Part shown: piece after piece, positions 11,003-21,753 of the stretch
How positions within the stretch are numbered: the first letter of the stretch is position 1
Layout of the letters: each line of letters begins with the position of its first letter
Origin: Nereocystis luetkeana
Taxonomy: Eukaryota; Sar; Phaeophyceae; Laminariales; Laminariaceae
Assembly: GCA_031213475.1 (NCBI GenBank)
Contig: JARUPZ010000008.1
Location: 12,643,938 to 12,707,937, forward strand
DNA: 64,000 bases
Direction of reading: 5' to 3'
Program-made: the position numbers and the translations under genes
The notes under the pieces: model-generated
Told to the model about the DNA's origin: nothing
The model's database searches: none
What the model saw: only the letters and a program-made list of their open reading frames with translations

Positions 11003-12341
11003 CCAAGAGGTAAAACCTGCTGCAGTACTTCCGTCCCATATTTAGCGTCTCGGCTGCGGGGACACCATGCGTTGCAGATACCTCTTAGACCCTTTTACAC
11101 CTCGGCCAGATCATCTACAGTTCAGATCATTCCGATAGGTCATGGTCGACTGTGGACCTTTCAAGGCAGATCCATCTACTCCCGATGTTGGTATGATTTG
11201 GCTCATGTTGACCATTGGGAACCGTATAAACCTTTGAATGGTCTTAACACATGTTTCCTGGGTCGGATGCGTGCTACCGGTAGTAATATTAGTATGTATA
11301 TCTTGGCACAACACCTCGCAACGGGTAGGCGAGGGAAGGACTGCCGATGATCTATTATTTACGCAGGTACATGATGCCTCGTCCGAGGTGTAAGCCTTTT
11401 TTTGCGACCCAGAGAGAGCAACATCAACACCAACAACACAATGATAACTTTGGTTTTATGAACCGTTCACGTAGAGGTAGCACGCCAGTAGTGTGTGGTG
11501 AACCGCGGGGCGTACGAGCATTTAGGGACATGCTGTTCCCGTACCTGGTAGGTGTAAGTGCGAGTCCTTGCATATGTACTTCCAGCATCCAGCATCATTT
11601 TTTGTTGCATGCCCCCAACGAACCGCTGACTGATGCTGTGATAGCAGAGGCGTATTGCGTATAACGGTCATGTTTTAGTCGCCTCTTTTGTTTTTGCCTC
11701 ATCAGAGGGCAATATCAACAGCGTATGGGGTTATGAGTTGGGTGGACTTTCCGCCAGCCAACTATTAATAGCTGTCTTTTGCTTGACCAGCGGCGCTATT
11801 TGGCTTCATTTTACAAACAAGAAAAAAAGATGAAAAATAACCGGCCATCGGCACAGGCACCGTCGATATCGATGAGGTTTGATCCGCCATGGGTTTGCAG
11901 TAGACCTTTAAGCTCTCTCTCTCCCTATCTGGACAAGCCGTCTCACCGGGGGATGAGCATGGAAGCCTAAATAGCGTAGGATAGTTGTGGCACCCAGGGT
12001 TAAAATTCGGTGGCGAAATTGTTGCGCTGGCACACCTTTTTTCCGTCAGAATTTCGCTCAGCGTACCATAACAACGGTTATGTGCGGCTTGCCTCACATA
12101 ACCGTTTCGGAGCTCCGCACCTTTTTTCGCTGCAGGCTGTAGGCGAACATGATTGGGCATGCGGGTCTAATTTCGACGAAGGCGGTTTTTTTTTTGTTCG
12201 GGCCTTTAGCAAGCGAAAGTTGTTTTGGGATTGTTTTCGTCGCGGGCGATTGCTGTTGTCGTGTCATTTTCGTCAACTTTTCGACAGTTTCAATGCCAAT
12301 TTTCTCTGTGGCGTTCTTTTTTTTAGGGAATTAAATGAAAC
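11003..12341. other. No gene recognised
   Basis: 11100-11290 shares short stretches with the DNA after the 20.9 kb minisatellite (AGATCATCTACAG, and TTTCCTGGGT with flanks). This suggests an old common repeat. Open frames to 131 codons show no family signature. Confidence 0.4.
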
Positions 12342-12455
12342 TTAAAAACTCTTTTAGAACTCTTTTAGAACTGCAGACCCGTCTGGGGGACAACCCCCTC
12401 AAAATTATATTTAGTTTGTTCCCCCAAACGGGACTGCGGTTTTGAAAGGGTTCAT
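12342..12455. mobile_element. MITE-B copy 1 (piggyBac-type), decayed
   Basis: MITE-B is a ~97-bp near-palindrome. Its ends are TTAA-CCCTTTTAGAACCGC and then AGTCCCGTTTTGGGGACAAA, with the mirror image on the right and a ~20-bp loop. TTAA flanks with a CCC...GGG terminus are the hallmark of piggyBac-superfamily insertions. It has no coding capacity. This copy has a duplicated CTTTTAGAA at its left end. Confidence 0.6.
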
Positions 12456-12726
12456 TTAGCGGACAGGGTGATACGTATCTATCGCAGATCTTAGAGCACG
12501 GGTATGAATAAAAGGTTAAAGTCATAATGTCAAAGGCAGGGAAGACCCCGCAATCCTCTCTAGATCTCGGGCCGTGAGAGTGCGGTTTCGAAAGGGTTCA
12601 TTTAGCGGACAGGGTGATACGTATCTATCGCAGATCTTAGAGCACGGGTATGAATGAAAGGTTAAAGTCATAATGTCAGAGGCAGGGAAGACCCCGCAAT
12701 CGTCTCTAGATCTCGGGCCGTGACAG
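12435..12726. repeat. 146-bp unit duplicated in tandem
   Basis: Two head-to-tail units (12435-12580 and 12581-12726) are about 95% identical. They begin in the right arm of MITE-B copy 1 (TGCGGTTTTGAAAGGGTTCA and TGCGGTTTCGAAAGGGTTCA). The duplication took one MITE arm with it. Confidence 0.9.
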
Positions 12727-13025
12727 GTCCGCCGCATGGACAACGTTGATCTCTCCCCGCAAGCTGACTAGATGTTCCTCCACAACACACCCGATACCCG
12801 ATTGAGCTCGGTCCTCGCGAGACCCCTCGCACTGTCATGTTATTGGCTCGACCGATCACGGCCGTAGCCATCACCACTTCACGACACGGAAGAACTGCTG
12901 TGCTTGGCCTCACGTCGGCCGTGACGACATCTGCAAGGGAGCATCGCTCCGGGACCTCCCCAAGGCAACCTTTCCGCGACTAAATCGACTTCAGGACGAG
13001 GCCACTGCTGTAGCTTTTACATTGA

Positions 13026-13072
13026 TGACCACCGTGGGATTCGAACCCACGAGTACGACTTCATCGACTCCA
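13026..13072 (-). pseudogene. tRNA-like 3' half
   Basis: On the minus strand it reads GTGGGTTCGAATCCCAC, a perfect T-arm hairpin with B box, then GGTGGTC and an A discriminator. That is a canonical tRNA 3' end. No matching 5' acceptor (GACCACC) or anticodon arm follows, and MITE-A copy 3 begins about 10 bp beyond. It could be a truncated tRNA or a lone SINE head. Confidence 0.4.
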
Positions 13073-13083
13073 GGAGGAGCCGA

Positions 13084-13196
13084 TATTACGGGGGGCCATA
13101 GTAAATAGGACCTACGGTACACGCAATAACCTTTATATTTCCCTACTTTTACTAACAATAGTTGGTCCTATTTACTATGGTGCCCCATAGTAATAG
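13084..13196. mobile_element. MITE-A copy 3
   Basis: Both arms are present; the right terminus is altered (TGCCCCATAGTAATAG). Confidence 0.85.
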
Positions 13197-13208
13197 CTTT
13201 TTATATTC

Positions 13209-13314
13209 ACCCTTTTTTAGGGCTGCAGTCCCGTTTCGGGGACAAAGTACTTGGAATTAGAGTGGTTTACCTCCCGAAAGAGTAATGCAGTCGTAACAGT
13301 CCTGAAAGGGTTTT
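13209..13314. mobile_element. MITE-B copy 2, diverged
   Basis: The left arm GGGCTGCAGTCCCGTTTCGG is well kept; the right arm is degraded around 13265-13314. Confidence 0.65.
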
Positions 13315-13799
13315 GAGACGCTGTCCTCTGCCCGAGAATAAAACAGTCCTTCAAAAGCTCGCACACAGAGAGGAGAAGGCGGTTGTTCAGCAATTTGAAC
13401 GAGGAAAAACGCTGAAATGAGTGAAACCCCGTGATCATAATGGCTCGTGTAAATACACGAAAACCTTTCCCCCAAATTCCGAAGGGCGCCGGGTACAGCA
13501 ACGCCCTTTTTGAGTAAAATTACTCAAACCTGTCTAGTTATTCCTCCGGCAGCCCTTCGTGGATCCTTCGGGGACCCTCCGCCCCCCCCCCCCCCCCGCG
13601 CGGGGATACGTACACCTCGCCTCCGGCTTGTGGTGCGGGTCCCGAAGGCCCCACCACGCCCCCCGACGCCTAATTATAACCCTGGCTGGCAGCACTGCAA
13701 CTACAGTAATTATACCACTCTGTCAGTACATCTACAGTAAGGACAAGTAGGTCTTCATGTTTTTGTACTAGCTGTCGTTGTATTTTCACCCAGACTGGT

Positions 13800-13905
13800 A
13801 TTTTTAGTCATGCAACTCACAGCTCTATCCCAAAAGGCTGGTTGTATGAAGCCATCTCGACGAGGTTGTCCGAGAGCCACGATTTTCGCTGTGCCCGCCC
13901 CCCCC
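13800..13905. repeat. Family I fragment next to the satellite
   Basis: It shares GACGAG...CCACGATTTTCGCTGTG with family I copy 2 (about 16445-16480). The expected right terminus is missing; C runs, a CCCGACCCGA mini-repeat (14015-14105) and the 29-bp satellite follow instead. Confidence 0.45.
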
Positions 13906-14171
13906 CCCCCCCCCCTCTCCCCCCCTTGCTTTGGAAAAAATCGGCGCGGAAATTCTAGAGCTGTATTCGCGGGTTGTACCAAAACTCGCGGGTCGAGTCC
14001 GATGGGGTCACCTACCCCGACCCGACCCGACCCGACCCGTGAGTTTTCAAGACCTCCTGACCCGACCCGCGAGTTTTGGAAGACCTCCTGACTGCTGACC
14101 CGACCCGTGATTCGAGTCATGCCCGTGAACAGCCCTGGGAATCTCGTCCCAGGGGGGGGGGGGGGGGGGTT

Positions 14172-14870
14172 ATTTTGTCGCCCGTGTGATACGGTAGCAG
14201 GTCTTATCGCCCGTGTGATACGGTAACAGGTCTTATCACCCGTGTGATACGGTGACAGGTCTTATCACCCGTGTGATACGGTGGCAGGTCTTATCACCCG
14301 TGTGATACGGTGACGGGTATTATCGCCCGTGTGATACGGGACGGGTATTATCGCCCGTGTGATACGGTAGCAGGTCTTATCGCCCGTGTGATAAGGTAAC
14401 AGGTCTTATCACCCGTGTGATACGGTAGCAGATCTTATCACCCGTGTGATACGGTGACGGGTCTTATCATCCGTGTGATACGGTAACAGGTCTTATCACC
14501 CGTGTGATACGGTGACAGGTCTTATCACCCGTGTGGTACGGTGGCAGGTCTTATCACCCGTGTGATACGGTGACGGGTATGATCGCCCGTGTGATACGGG
14601 ACGGGTAATATCGCCCGTGTGATACGGTAGCAGGTCTTATCGCCCGTGTGATACGGTAACAGGTCTTATCACCCGTGTGATACGGTACCAGATGTTATCA
14701 CCCGTGTGATACGGTGACGGGTATTATCATCGGTGTGATACGGTAAGAGGTCTTATCATCCGTGTGATACGGTAAGAGGTCTTATCACCCGTGTGATACG
14801 GTAAGAGGTCTTATTACCCGTGTGCCGTGTGATAAGGTAACAGGTCTTATCACCCGCGTGGTGCGGTAAC
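14172..14870. repeat. 29-bp satellite, ~24 units, with 9-mer higher-order repeat
   Basis: The unit is GTGTGATACGGTAACAGG plus TCTTATCACCC (28-29 bp). Each junction forms the palindrome TATCACCCGTGTGATA. Variant units recur in the same order with a ~260-bp period: for example, the GGCAGG variant at 14283 and 14543, and the GACGGGTAT variant followed by the 28-bp unit at 14310 and 14570. A G run of about 19 precedes the array. It is not a CRISPR: units are contiguous, with no unique spacers. Confidence 0.95.
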
Positions 14871-14994
14871 GCGATGAGAGCTTTTGGGGCACCATTTTTG
14901 CGCAATCATTCTGCGCGCGGAGGCTGTATTGTACCACTTCTCGGGGTGGCAATATAAAGAAAGCCTGGTATTCATATTATCGCTCGAGCGGTCT

Positions 14995-15092
14995 TTAACC
15001 CTTTTAGGACACCGGTCCCGTTTTGGGGACAAACTACTTATTATTTGAGTGTTTTGTCCCCACACATGGAAGTGCGATGCTAAGAGGGTTAA
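14995..15092. mobile_element. MITE-B copy 3
   Basis: TTAA at both ends (14995 and 15089); the right arm is somewhat diverged. Confidence 0.8.
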
Positions 15093-15281
15093 GGGCTGTT
15101 TGTTTGTGTTGGTGCTCAAGAGGGATGCGAGTGACAAACAACCTATTTATACTGTACCTCAGGTGAAAAAAAGTTGTATTTTGCAAGGTGACTAGTGTGC
15201 CGTACATGCACACGGAGTGTGGAGCCTCGCGCGGGAGCGTAGGTCGGCACGTGCCGAAGTTTTTTGTTATCCTGTGCACAA

Positions 15282-15500
15282 GTGAACGATATAATTCGAA
15301 GCGAGTCTGTCTACGAGGAAAGGAAGAGGCGTACTTTTCTCGAGATAAAGACGCAAGACGCGCACCTGGTACCGTGGTGGGGAGGGGAGAGAAACGCCTA
15401 CTTTGTGACCTCGGATCTGAGTTGCGACCACCACCGTACAAGGGAGAAAGAAAAGGAGGGCGGAGAGACAAGACATGGATGGAAAAAATACAAGTATGTA
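15282..15500 (+). repeat. SINE body fragment, headless, diverged
   Basis: It matches the shared SINE body: ATTCGAAGCGAGTC, CTCGAGATAAAGACG, CACCTGGTACCGTGG, and GTGACCTCGGATCTGAGTTG. No tRNA-like head is found upstream. Confidence 0.6.
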
Positions 15501-15654
15501 AAAATCTACCTGTGGCACGAAGTGTATATGAGGCATACGTGCAAGCCCGCCTTGAGGGAGGCATTTTTATTTATTAAATATTAATAGTTATTTTTGGTGA
15601 TTAAATCCCGGTACAGAGGTCTACCAGAAGGAAATACTCTACCTACACACCCCG

Positions 15655-15730
15655 TAGAAGGCGCGATCGAAAATTATTACACCTAGCTTGCAAAAGGAGT
15701 TTTTAGTAATTTTTCGATCTCACAGCTTAA
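15655..15730 (+). repeat. Family E copy 2, diverged
   Basis: Retains GCGCGATCGAAA...TAGCTTGCAAAAGGAGTTTT...TTCGATCTCACAGC; ends at a T-run. Confidence 0.5.
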
Positions 15731-16123
15731 CTTTTTTTTTTTTTTTTTTTTCTTCGCGGTAACAAGTAAGTACGTACCCTGTATGATTTACCACATGCCA
15801 CTCGCCTCGCCGTGGCTGTTGCTGTACTATTGACGCGGTCGGTGGTATTATAGTAGTTTGATTCTTTGCGGTGGTCCGCCGCCAAAAATCCCTTTCTCAA
15901 CACGATGATACGCCTCCATACGCCATCACACATGTCGTACATGACGTCAAACGATGTTAATATTAATATTTGTATTTTTTTTCCCCAATTTATGTTGATC
16001 TTTTTTGTCAATGCAAGGATGAAACATGTTTCCACAAATCCAGTTCTGAGCCATGTCATCATACCCGGTATGCCACATGGCGGCTATTGGGGGTATGGGG
16101 GGTTGTTGGTGTTGTTGTCTCAG

Positions 16124-16217
16124 AGCCCCTTTAGAACCGCAGTCCCGTGTTGGGGACAAATTACTTGAACTTTGAGTGGTTTGTCCCCAGAACGGGACTG
16201 CGGTTCTGAAAGTGTCA
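16124..16217. mobile_element. MITE-B copy 4
   Basis: Both arms present (CCCCTTTAGAACCGCAGTCC and its mirror); the TTAA flanks are lost. Confidence 0.8.
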
Positions 16218-16290
16218 AACCGTTCTGTGTACCCAACGAGGCCAGTACACCCAGTGTCCGTCAAGATTAGAGGTTGATACAAACTGTGTA
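16215..16290 (+). repeat. Family C fragment
   Basis: AACCGTTCTGTGTACCC, then CACCCAGTGTCCGTC and GATACAAACTGTG, matching the start of the 19.2 kb copy. Confidence 0.45.
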
Positions 16291-16330
16291 CCGTACAACA
16301 CTATGACACTATTAATATCAGGTATGAAAC

Positions 16331-16525
16331 TATCACACTGGGGTGATAAGATAACACACCCCTTAGAACGAATTTCGAGGCTGATTTACACGACAACAGG
16401 GAGGGTGCAAGCGCGGAGCGACTTGCCTATGGACACAGATCTGGACGAGATGTTTCTAATTCCACGATTTTCGCTGTGGGTGCTGCCCATGCTTGTGCTA
16501 AGGAGAATCTCGGCTAGAAAATTCC
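16331..16525. mobile_element. Family I MITE copy 2
   Basis: Begins with TATCACACTGGGGTGATA and ATAACACACCCC. The interior aligns with copy 1 (CGAGGCTGAT, GAGCGA, CTCGGCT). The right inverted terminus is not recognisable. Confidence 0.5.
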
Positions 16526-16573
16526 CCCCAGGGGAGAGGTATGTTGTCTCGAGGGTTACTTTCGTGAGTGGAA

Positions 16574-16640
16574 ATACAAGGGCCGCTTGGTCTTCATATT
16601 GATGTCTAAATGGTCCTTATATTTTCGGCCAGAGCGGTAC
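16574..16640. repeat. Family G copy 2
   Basis: Good hairpin: AAGGGCCGCTTGGTCTTCAT against TGGTCCTTATATTTTCGGCC. Confidence 0.65.
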
Positions 16641-17175
16641 GAGGTAGTCACAGACTACTGCACTATTATTAGTGCTGTACGAGGTACGAGTGACAGAGAA
16701 ACCCGCAAAAAAATCAAGGTAGTACGAACAAACGAGGCGCCAACGTACAGGGTACGAGCACACAACGAAGCGAGCCACACAGAGGGGGTACACCCGGGTA
16801 GATAACGAAAATGTGCCAGGTTCCTTTTGGGGTCCAGTAAGACGACTATTATTTGACACCGTCATTCGCACCTAAAACACACGTGGGAAATTAAGTGTGG
16901 TCTTGTCCCTTGCCCGTCGTCTATACTCGGTGCATGCAGTAGTAGCGTGTGTACAGCGCGCAGGAGGAGGGAGATAGGCCCCATGCCGCGTGCATGCCGT
17001 CGACAACTCCATACATTGTGCCCCAATACTCTGGACCTAAATTTACGAACCGCTGGGGTATAAATATCACAATATCAAAATAGCAAAATCTCAAAATGCT
17101 TGTTACCGCAACGACGAGTGATACCGCCATATGACGAGGGTATCACCTACCAGGTACCAGGTAGCTTTTGTGAAG

Positions 17176-17278
17176 GTCCTTATGGGACTGCAGTCCCCGT
17201 TTGGGGTACAAACTACTTGGAATTTGAGTGGTTTTCCCCCAAAACGGGAGTCCAGTACTAACACTTCTAAAACGGTTA
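17176..17278. mobile_element. MITE-B copy 5
   Basis: Arms GGGACTGCAGTCCCCGTTTG and CCCAAAACGGGAGTCCAG; termini degraded. Confidence 0.7.
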
Positions 17279-18434
17279 CGGAGTTCGACCTATCACCGAG
17301 AAAGTTATTTTGACAAGCATTCTACCCTTACCCCCAAGAGACCAAGGCTATGGCCCAAGATGGAGAACGGCACATACATACAGTACCGGCCACCTCACAA
17401 GAAACCGGAAATATTGGCGTAGGCTGCCTACAGACTGTATTTCTTATTGAAGAACGAGCGTGTGTGTTCTCCACTGACTTCAGTATAAACCGCTCTCGAC
17501 TTTCTCAGATCCCCGGTTTTTTTGGGGCTGATTTTTATTTCGGGGCTCTTTTCTTGTGAGAGGTCCGGTACTGTATTCGACAACTATTAATACGAGGTAT
17601 GAGCTCCCAGCGATAAGGTATACCTGGTACCTGGTACCAGCTATGCCTTATAGGGCACGCGCCTCATAAGGCATGTCTTATTGGGTGATTCCCCGGTTGA
17701 AGAGGCTGTTAATAGTAAGAAATAGCGTGGCCAGGAAGTGCAACCCTTAAGTGGTATACAGAGTAGCGGTACACCCATTCTAAGACCATCCCGTTCGAGT
17801 CCATCGTAGAGATGAGAGACTATTTTATACTCGTAGGTAATGCGGCTCAAGTCACGGGAGTAAAAAACTACTTGGAAGCAGCATGGATTTTTTTTCCCGG
17901 TCCTGGTAAAAGTTTTCTTGACAATACTAAAACGGAGATAAAATCACGAAAATGGCCACTTCACGATGTGGTCTTCCAAGACGGGCACGCCAGCACGGCT
18001 GTGCTGGATCGTATAAGCTCGGAGCATGCGTGTAACGGTCCTGTACGGTCCTTACATCCCGTCCGGAGCGGCACTGCGGACACTATTTATTTCACTTCGT
18101 TGTATGAAGTCCTGGCGGCGCTCCGTGTGCTACGTACGTTGTGTGGTATTGCGGACACTACGTCACCTTGTCAGAAGCCCTGGCGCCTCTAAATGGGCTA
18201 CGTACGGTACGTACGTACGTACGTATGTTCGCACGCACGTATGTACGAGGTACGTATTAATAGTACCAGGTATTAATAATCGATGCTGTCATCGCCTTCT
18301 CTCTTCCTCACTTTTCCGCTGTCAAGTAATAAAAATGCCATGAAATCATCTGAGATCATGAGGAGCTCTCGCGTACGTGATACCTGGTATATCACATAGT
18401 CGAGTACCTCAGAGAGTGAAGAGCGAAGAGCGTC

Positions 18435-18665
18435 GAGTTGAATTCGTTCGTACAGAGGGGTGCGATGGTGCGATCGCTTTTCTAGCGCTTGGTTTTTCCT
18501 GAGAAGCGCAAGGCTGCCACTGCCATGCCATGCCATGCCAATTTGCCGAACAAGGTCGAGAGAGAATATTATGATAATGTTAGACTTTAGCCCCCCTGTT
18601 TCTATCGTTTGTCGAAAAAGCGGGCGCTGAAAAACGATCGCACACCTCCCTGGCTGTGCCAACTT
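18435..18665. mobile_element. Family F copy 1
   Basis: Family F is a 230-300 bp element with long inverted ends. The right end reads GCGCTGAAAAACGATCGCAC, then CTCCCTGGCTGTGCCAAC. The left end is its mirror, interrupted by a small insertion at 18470-18480. The interior holds a TGCCATGCCATGCCATGCCA microsatellite. Confidence 0.6.
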
Positions 18666-18747
18666 AACGACCTTAGAGTATATAGGAACACGGTCTTGGC
18701 GGTGGCGAAGGAGGGGGGGGGGGGTGTACTCGATAGGAGCGATGTAC

Positions 18748-19205
18748 TCGATCTCATGCATGGCCGTAGTCGTATGACCATAGACCCTCGCATCCCTGCA
18801 ATGCCGGGATGGAGCATGTCGGGTTGTCACCTCACCAGGCAGACATTGCTTTGCTTGCACCAAGCGCGAAGCTCCGGGAGGTGGAGGGCGAGTCGCATGA
18901 AGGGTGAGCTGCATCCTACTAAGAACCGCTTGAGAGGCGGACTTGCACATGGATGACAGCTTCAACTAGTTAATTTAGGGGGTGGGGTGTACTCATATCA
19001 TGCATAGCCGTAGTCGTATGGCCATGAAAGACCCTTGCATCCCTGCAAGGCCGGGACGGAGCACGTCGGGTTTTCCCCGACCCGGCAGACATTGCTTGCA
19101 CCAAGCGCGAAGCGCCGTGAGGTGTTGGGCGAGTCGCACGAGGGGTGGGCTGCCTCCTACTAAGAACTGCTATTGAGGCGTATTTTCTTCCATGTGGATG
19201 ACAGC
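18748..19205 (+). repeat. Family D copies 2 and 3 in direct tandem
   Basis: Two units start at about 18756 and 19000 (ATGCATGGCCGTAGTCG / ATGCATAGCCGTAGTCG). Each ends in CATG(T)GGATGACAGC, giving a ~244-bp period. They are about 80% alike. Each keeps an open plus-strand frame of about 60 codons (HGRSRM..., LHQARS...), but frame-breaking indels separate it from copy 1. Confidence 0.8.
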
Positions 19206-19220
19206 GATGCCACCCACATG

Positions 19221-19464
19221 TGTGTGTGATTCTTCACATTAAACCGTTCTTTCTACCCGTCGACATCCAGCACAACCAGTGTCCGTGCCGATTCTTCAAT
19301 CCTAGAAGAGATACAAGTTCTGTGGTCACAAAGCTACGCCACAGAGATACTACGTTGCCACGTGTGCAGTGTGCACTGCAGTGGGCAATGCAAAGCCATG
19401 TCATCATACTAGATACGACAGGCACGACATACGCAATCTATGAAATAGTGAAACGAAAAGAAAC
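19221..19464 (+). repeat. Family C copy 1 (245 bp)
   Basis: It is almost identical (>95%) to 38893-39143, so this pair is young. It starts CTTCACATTAAACCGTTC and carries CATCCAGCACAACCAGTGTC near the 5' end. It ends AAATAGTGAAACGAAAAGAA. Neither terminal inverted repeats nor a tRNA-like head is seen; the class is unknown. Confidence 0.85.
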
Positions 19465-19629
19465 AATCAAAGAGAAAACAAAAACAAGGTAGAAAAATCG
19501 AAAGAGAAAAAGAAGAAAAATGAAAGCAAAATCTAGGAGAAACAATCTGTCGTGCCCCCCCCCCGCAGGCGAGGTGGCCACAACTTGAAAATGTAGATCG
19601 TGCCGGAAGTTGGCAATTCTTCAACGGCC

Positions 19630-19972
19630 GGTCGCCCCGGTGGTTCAAGTGGTTAACCTCGATTTCTACTTGTTTGAGTCCTGGGTTCGAGCCCCAGGTG
19701 GGTCGGACTTTGACTTTATTTGCAAAAATAAAAAAGGATTCAATTGTTGAGAGCGCCTTGCAGCGTGAGTAGGCACAATTCGATGCGAGTCGACGAGGGA
19801 AGAAAAGGCTGAAATCTTCTCGCGATAAAAATGAAGGCACGTACCGTAGCGGGAAGGGGGTAGAAGAGCCTGCTGTGTGACCCCGGATCTGAGTTACGAG
19901 TTGGAAGGAGAGAGAGAAGAAGATGTGCGAAGATAATGAATGGGATGAGAAAAAATAAAATAAAATAAAAAA
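19630..19972 (+). mobile_element. SINE-A copy 1, full length
   Basis: It has a tRNA-derived head: A-box-like GGTGGTTCAAGTGGTTAACC and B box GGGTTCGAGCCCC at about 19683. A ~200-bp body follows (CAATTCGATGCGAGTCGACG, CTTCTCGCGATAAAAATGAA, GTGACCCCGGATCTGAGTTA). It ends with an A-rich tail after AATGAATGGGATGAG. Pol III promoter boxes and an A-rich tail make this a SINE, moved by a LINE partner in trans. Confidence 0.9.
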
Positions 19973-19984
19973 TCTTGAAGTCTC

Positions 19985-20072
19985 TGGGCGTGGGTGTAAG
20001 GACCGCTTGCTCTTCTTTCGAATGTATAAAAAGTCCCTGAATTTCAGTCCGGAGAGCGGTACGACTCTGTCC
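19985..20072. repeat. Family G copy 3
   Basis: Starts just after the SINE-A tail; arms GTAAGGACCGCTTG and GTCCGGAGAGCGGTACGAC. Confidence 0.5.
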
Positions 20073-20477
20073 TTTAATGGAATCTTGCAACACTCTGCCC
20101 CATTTTCATAAGGAGTGTTGATACATGACAATACCGGCGCTCTCACTAGAGTCCTGACTTCGGGCTCAGGCTGACTTTCTTTCTTCTTCTGGGCGCGCGC
20201 GAAAGCGCCATTTCTTATTTTGCAATTTATTATTTTGGTCCCCGAGAAGACTCTTTCCCTTGGTAGGAGTGCCCAATGAGTGGCGCCTTACCTTGGGCCT
20301 ATGATAGGCCGGCCACCCGAAGGGATCAACTTATTACTAGAAGCTTTGGCGCTGAGGATAGGTAGGCTGAGAGCCTTCTCTCTTTTTTTCTTGTTTTTGT
20401 TTTCAAGGCTGAGCTTCTCGTCAGTTTGTTCTTTTTGAGCGGGCCGGGCCGGTATTGTGGTAGCAAGACCAAACTGC

Positions 20478-20690
20478 CCTTACATTGTAATCTGGTTCGA
20501 TACGAGTCGGCGGGGGAAGAAAGGAAGTGCTGAAAGTCTTCTCGCGATAAAATTCAAGGCAAGCACCGTAGGGGAAAGAGTCCACTGGGTGACCCCGGAT
20601 CTGAGTTACGACTACTTTTTGTGTATGAATGAGATCGTACAAAATAAGGACGAAGACAACAAGTGGGATAAAAGAAGAAAATAAAAGAAA
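20478..20690 (+). repeat. SINE body fragment, headless
   Basis: TCTTCTCGCGATAAAATTCA, GCAAGCACCGTAGGGGAAAG and GTGACCCCGGATCTGAGTTA match the SINE-A body. There is no B box upstream; the tail is A-rich. Confidence 0.7.
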
Positions 20691-20877
20691 AAGTGGCCTG
20701 GTATATATGACATCGAAAATGGAAATAAAACGGAGCTCCTATTTTCGGGCAGACTTTTGACAGACCAAGGGCACGCACGCCCAGTCCGATGAGGCGCTTG
20801 GGTGGACTAGGAATAGGAATATGGCTACCGGTATCGCGTACGTATATACAACGAATGTTTTGCTTCACACTTCGGAC

Positions 20878-21022
20878 ATGTAGATCACCTACAGATCATC
20901 TACAGATAGATCATCTACAGATAGATCGTCTGCAGATAGATCATCTGCAGATAGATCGTCTGCAGATGTATCATCTACAGATAGATCTCTGCAGATGTAT
21001 CATCTACAGATAGATCATGATC
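20878..21022. repeat. 15-bp minisatellite
   Basis: About nine units of AGATAGATCATCTACAG / AGATAGATCGTCTGCAG type. Confidence 0.9.
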
Positions 21023-21422
21023 TAGATCTTTCAGGGGCAAATGTAATCCTGGCACTGTATGGTGTGCGTCATTTTGCCGGGTGGGGTCCGTATAACGCGC
21101 GGTCTATCAATCGGACATGTTAGTTTCCTGGGTTGGGCCTGCCGTTACACAGATCCTGATTGAAAAAAAATTGAGGGGTTGGCCCGGAAACGAGACTGAA
21201 TTTTGCCTTAAAAGGGTCACGCCTATGTCATTATTCTTGGGTTGGCTTAACTTTGGGCGTGTGTGTTCGCCTGTTCAACCAACCAGCTACTGAGGTTTGC
21301 CGGTTTCATTTTTTCCATTTCCCAACCAAATTGGATTTTCGCAAACACCTTTCTCTTAAAACACAAATAGGGCTACATATCTAAGTCTGGGCGGAAATGT
21401 AGGAATCGCAAACAGCCGCTCT

Positions 21423-21498
21423 GGGCGTATATACAAGGACCGATTGGTCTTGATATTCATGTATACACGGAACTTATATTTACGGACAGTGTGGTAGT
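21423..21498. repeat. Family G copy 4
   Basis: CAAGGACCGATTGGTCTTGA ... TTATATTTACGGACAGTG. Confidence 0.6.
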
Positions 21499-21753
21499 TC
21501 CCCAGTTAAGAGAGCCTCGTGGGTAGGCAAATACGGGGCCCAAAAGTACGAAGCACCCCCTCCAAGGTCGTGATGAGTGTTAGCCAGTTTCGAGAGGGAG
21601 CCATGAAGTGCCGGTATACTTCGTATACCTGTTGTATTTTTGTATTTTTCTTATGATGTACACTGTTGCTGGTGTTTGGTGCTTTGCGCTGTGCCATGCG
21701 GCCATGCCATGCGACTCCGCCCTCCTCCTGCTGCTGCTATACCGGGTGCACTT

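Noticed and set aside
14172..14870. CRISPR-like array
   Set aside because: Units are contiguous, with no unique spacers of repeat-like length, and the context is a eukaryotic intron; it is a satellite.
19680..19700. tRNA genes at B boxes GGGTTCGAGCC (19.7, 25.3, 39.8, 48.6, 50.1 kb)
   Set aside because: All are heads of repeated SINE-A copies with the same downstream body and A-tail, and they do not fold into a complete tRNA by eye.
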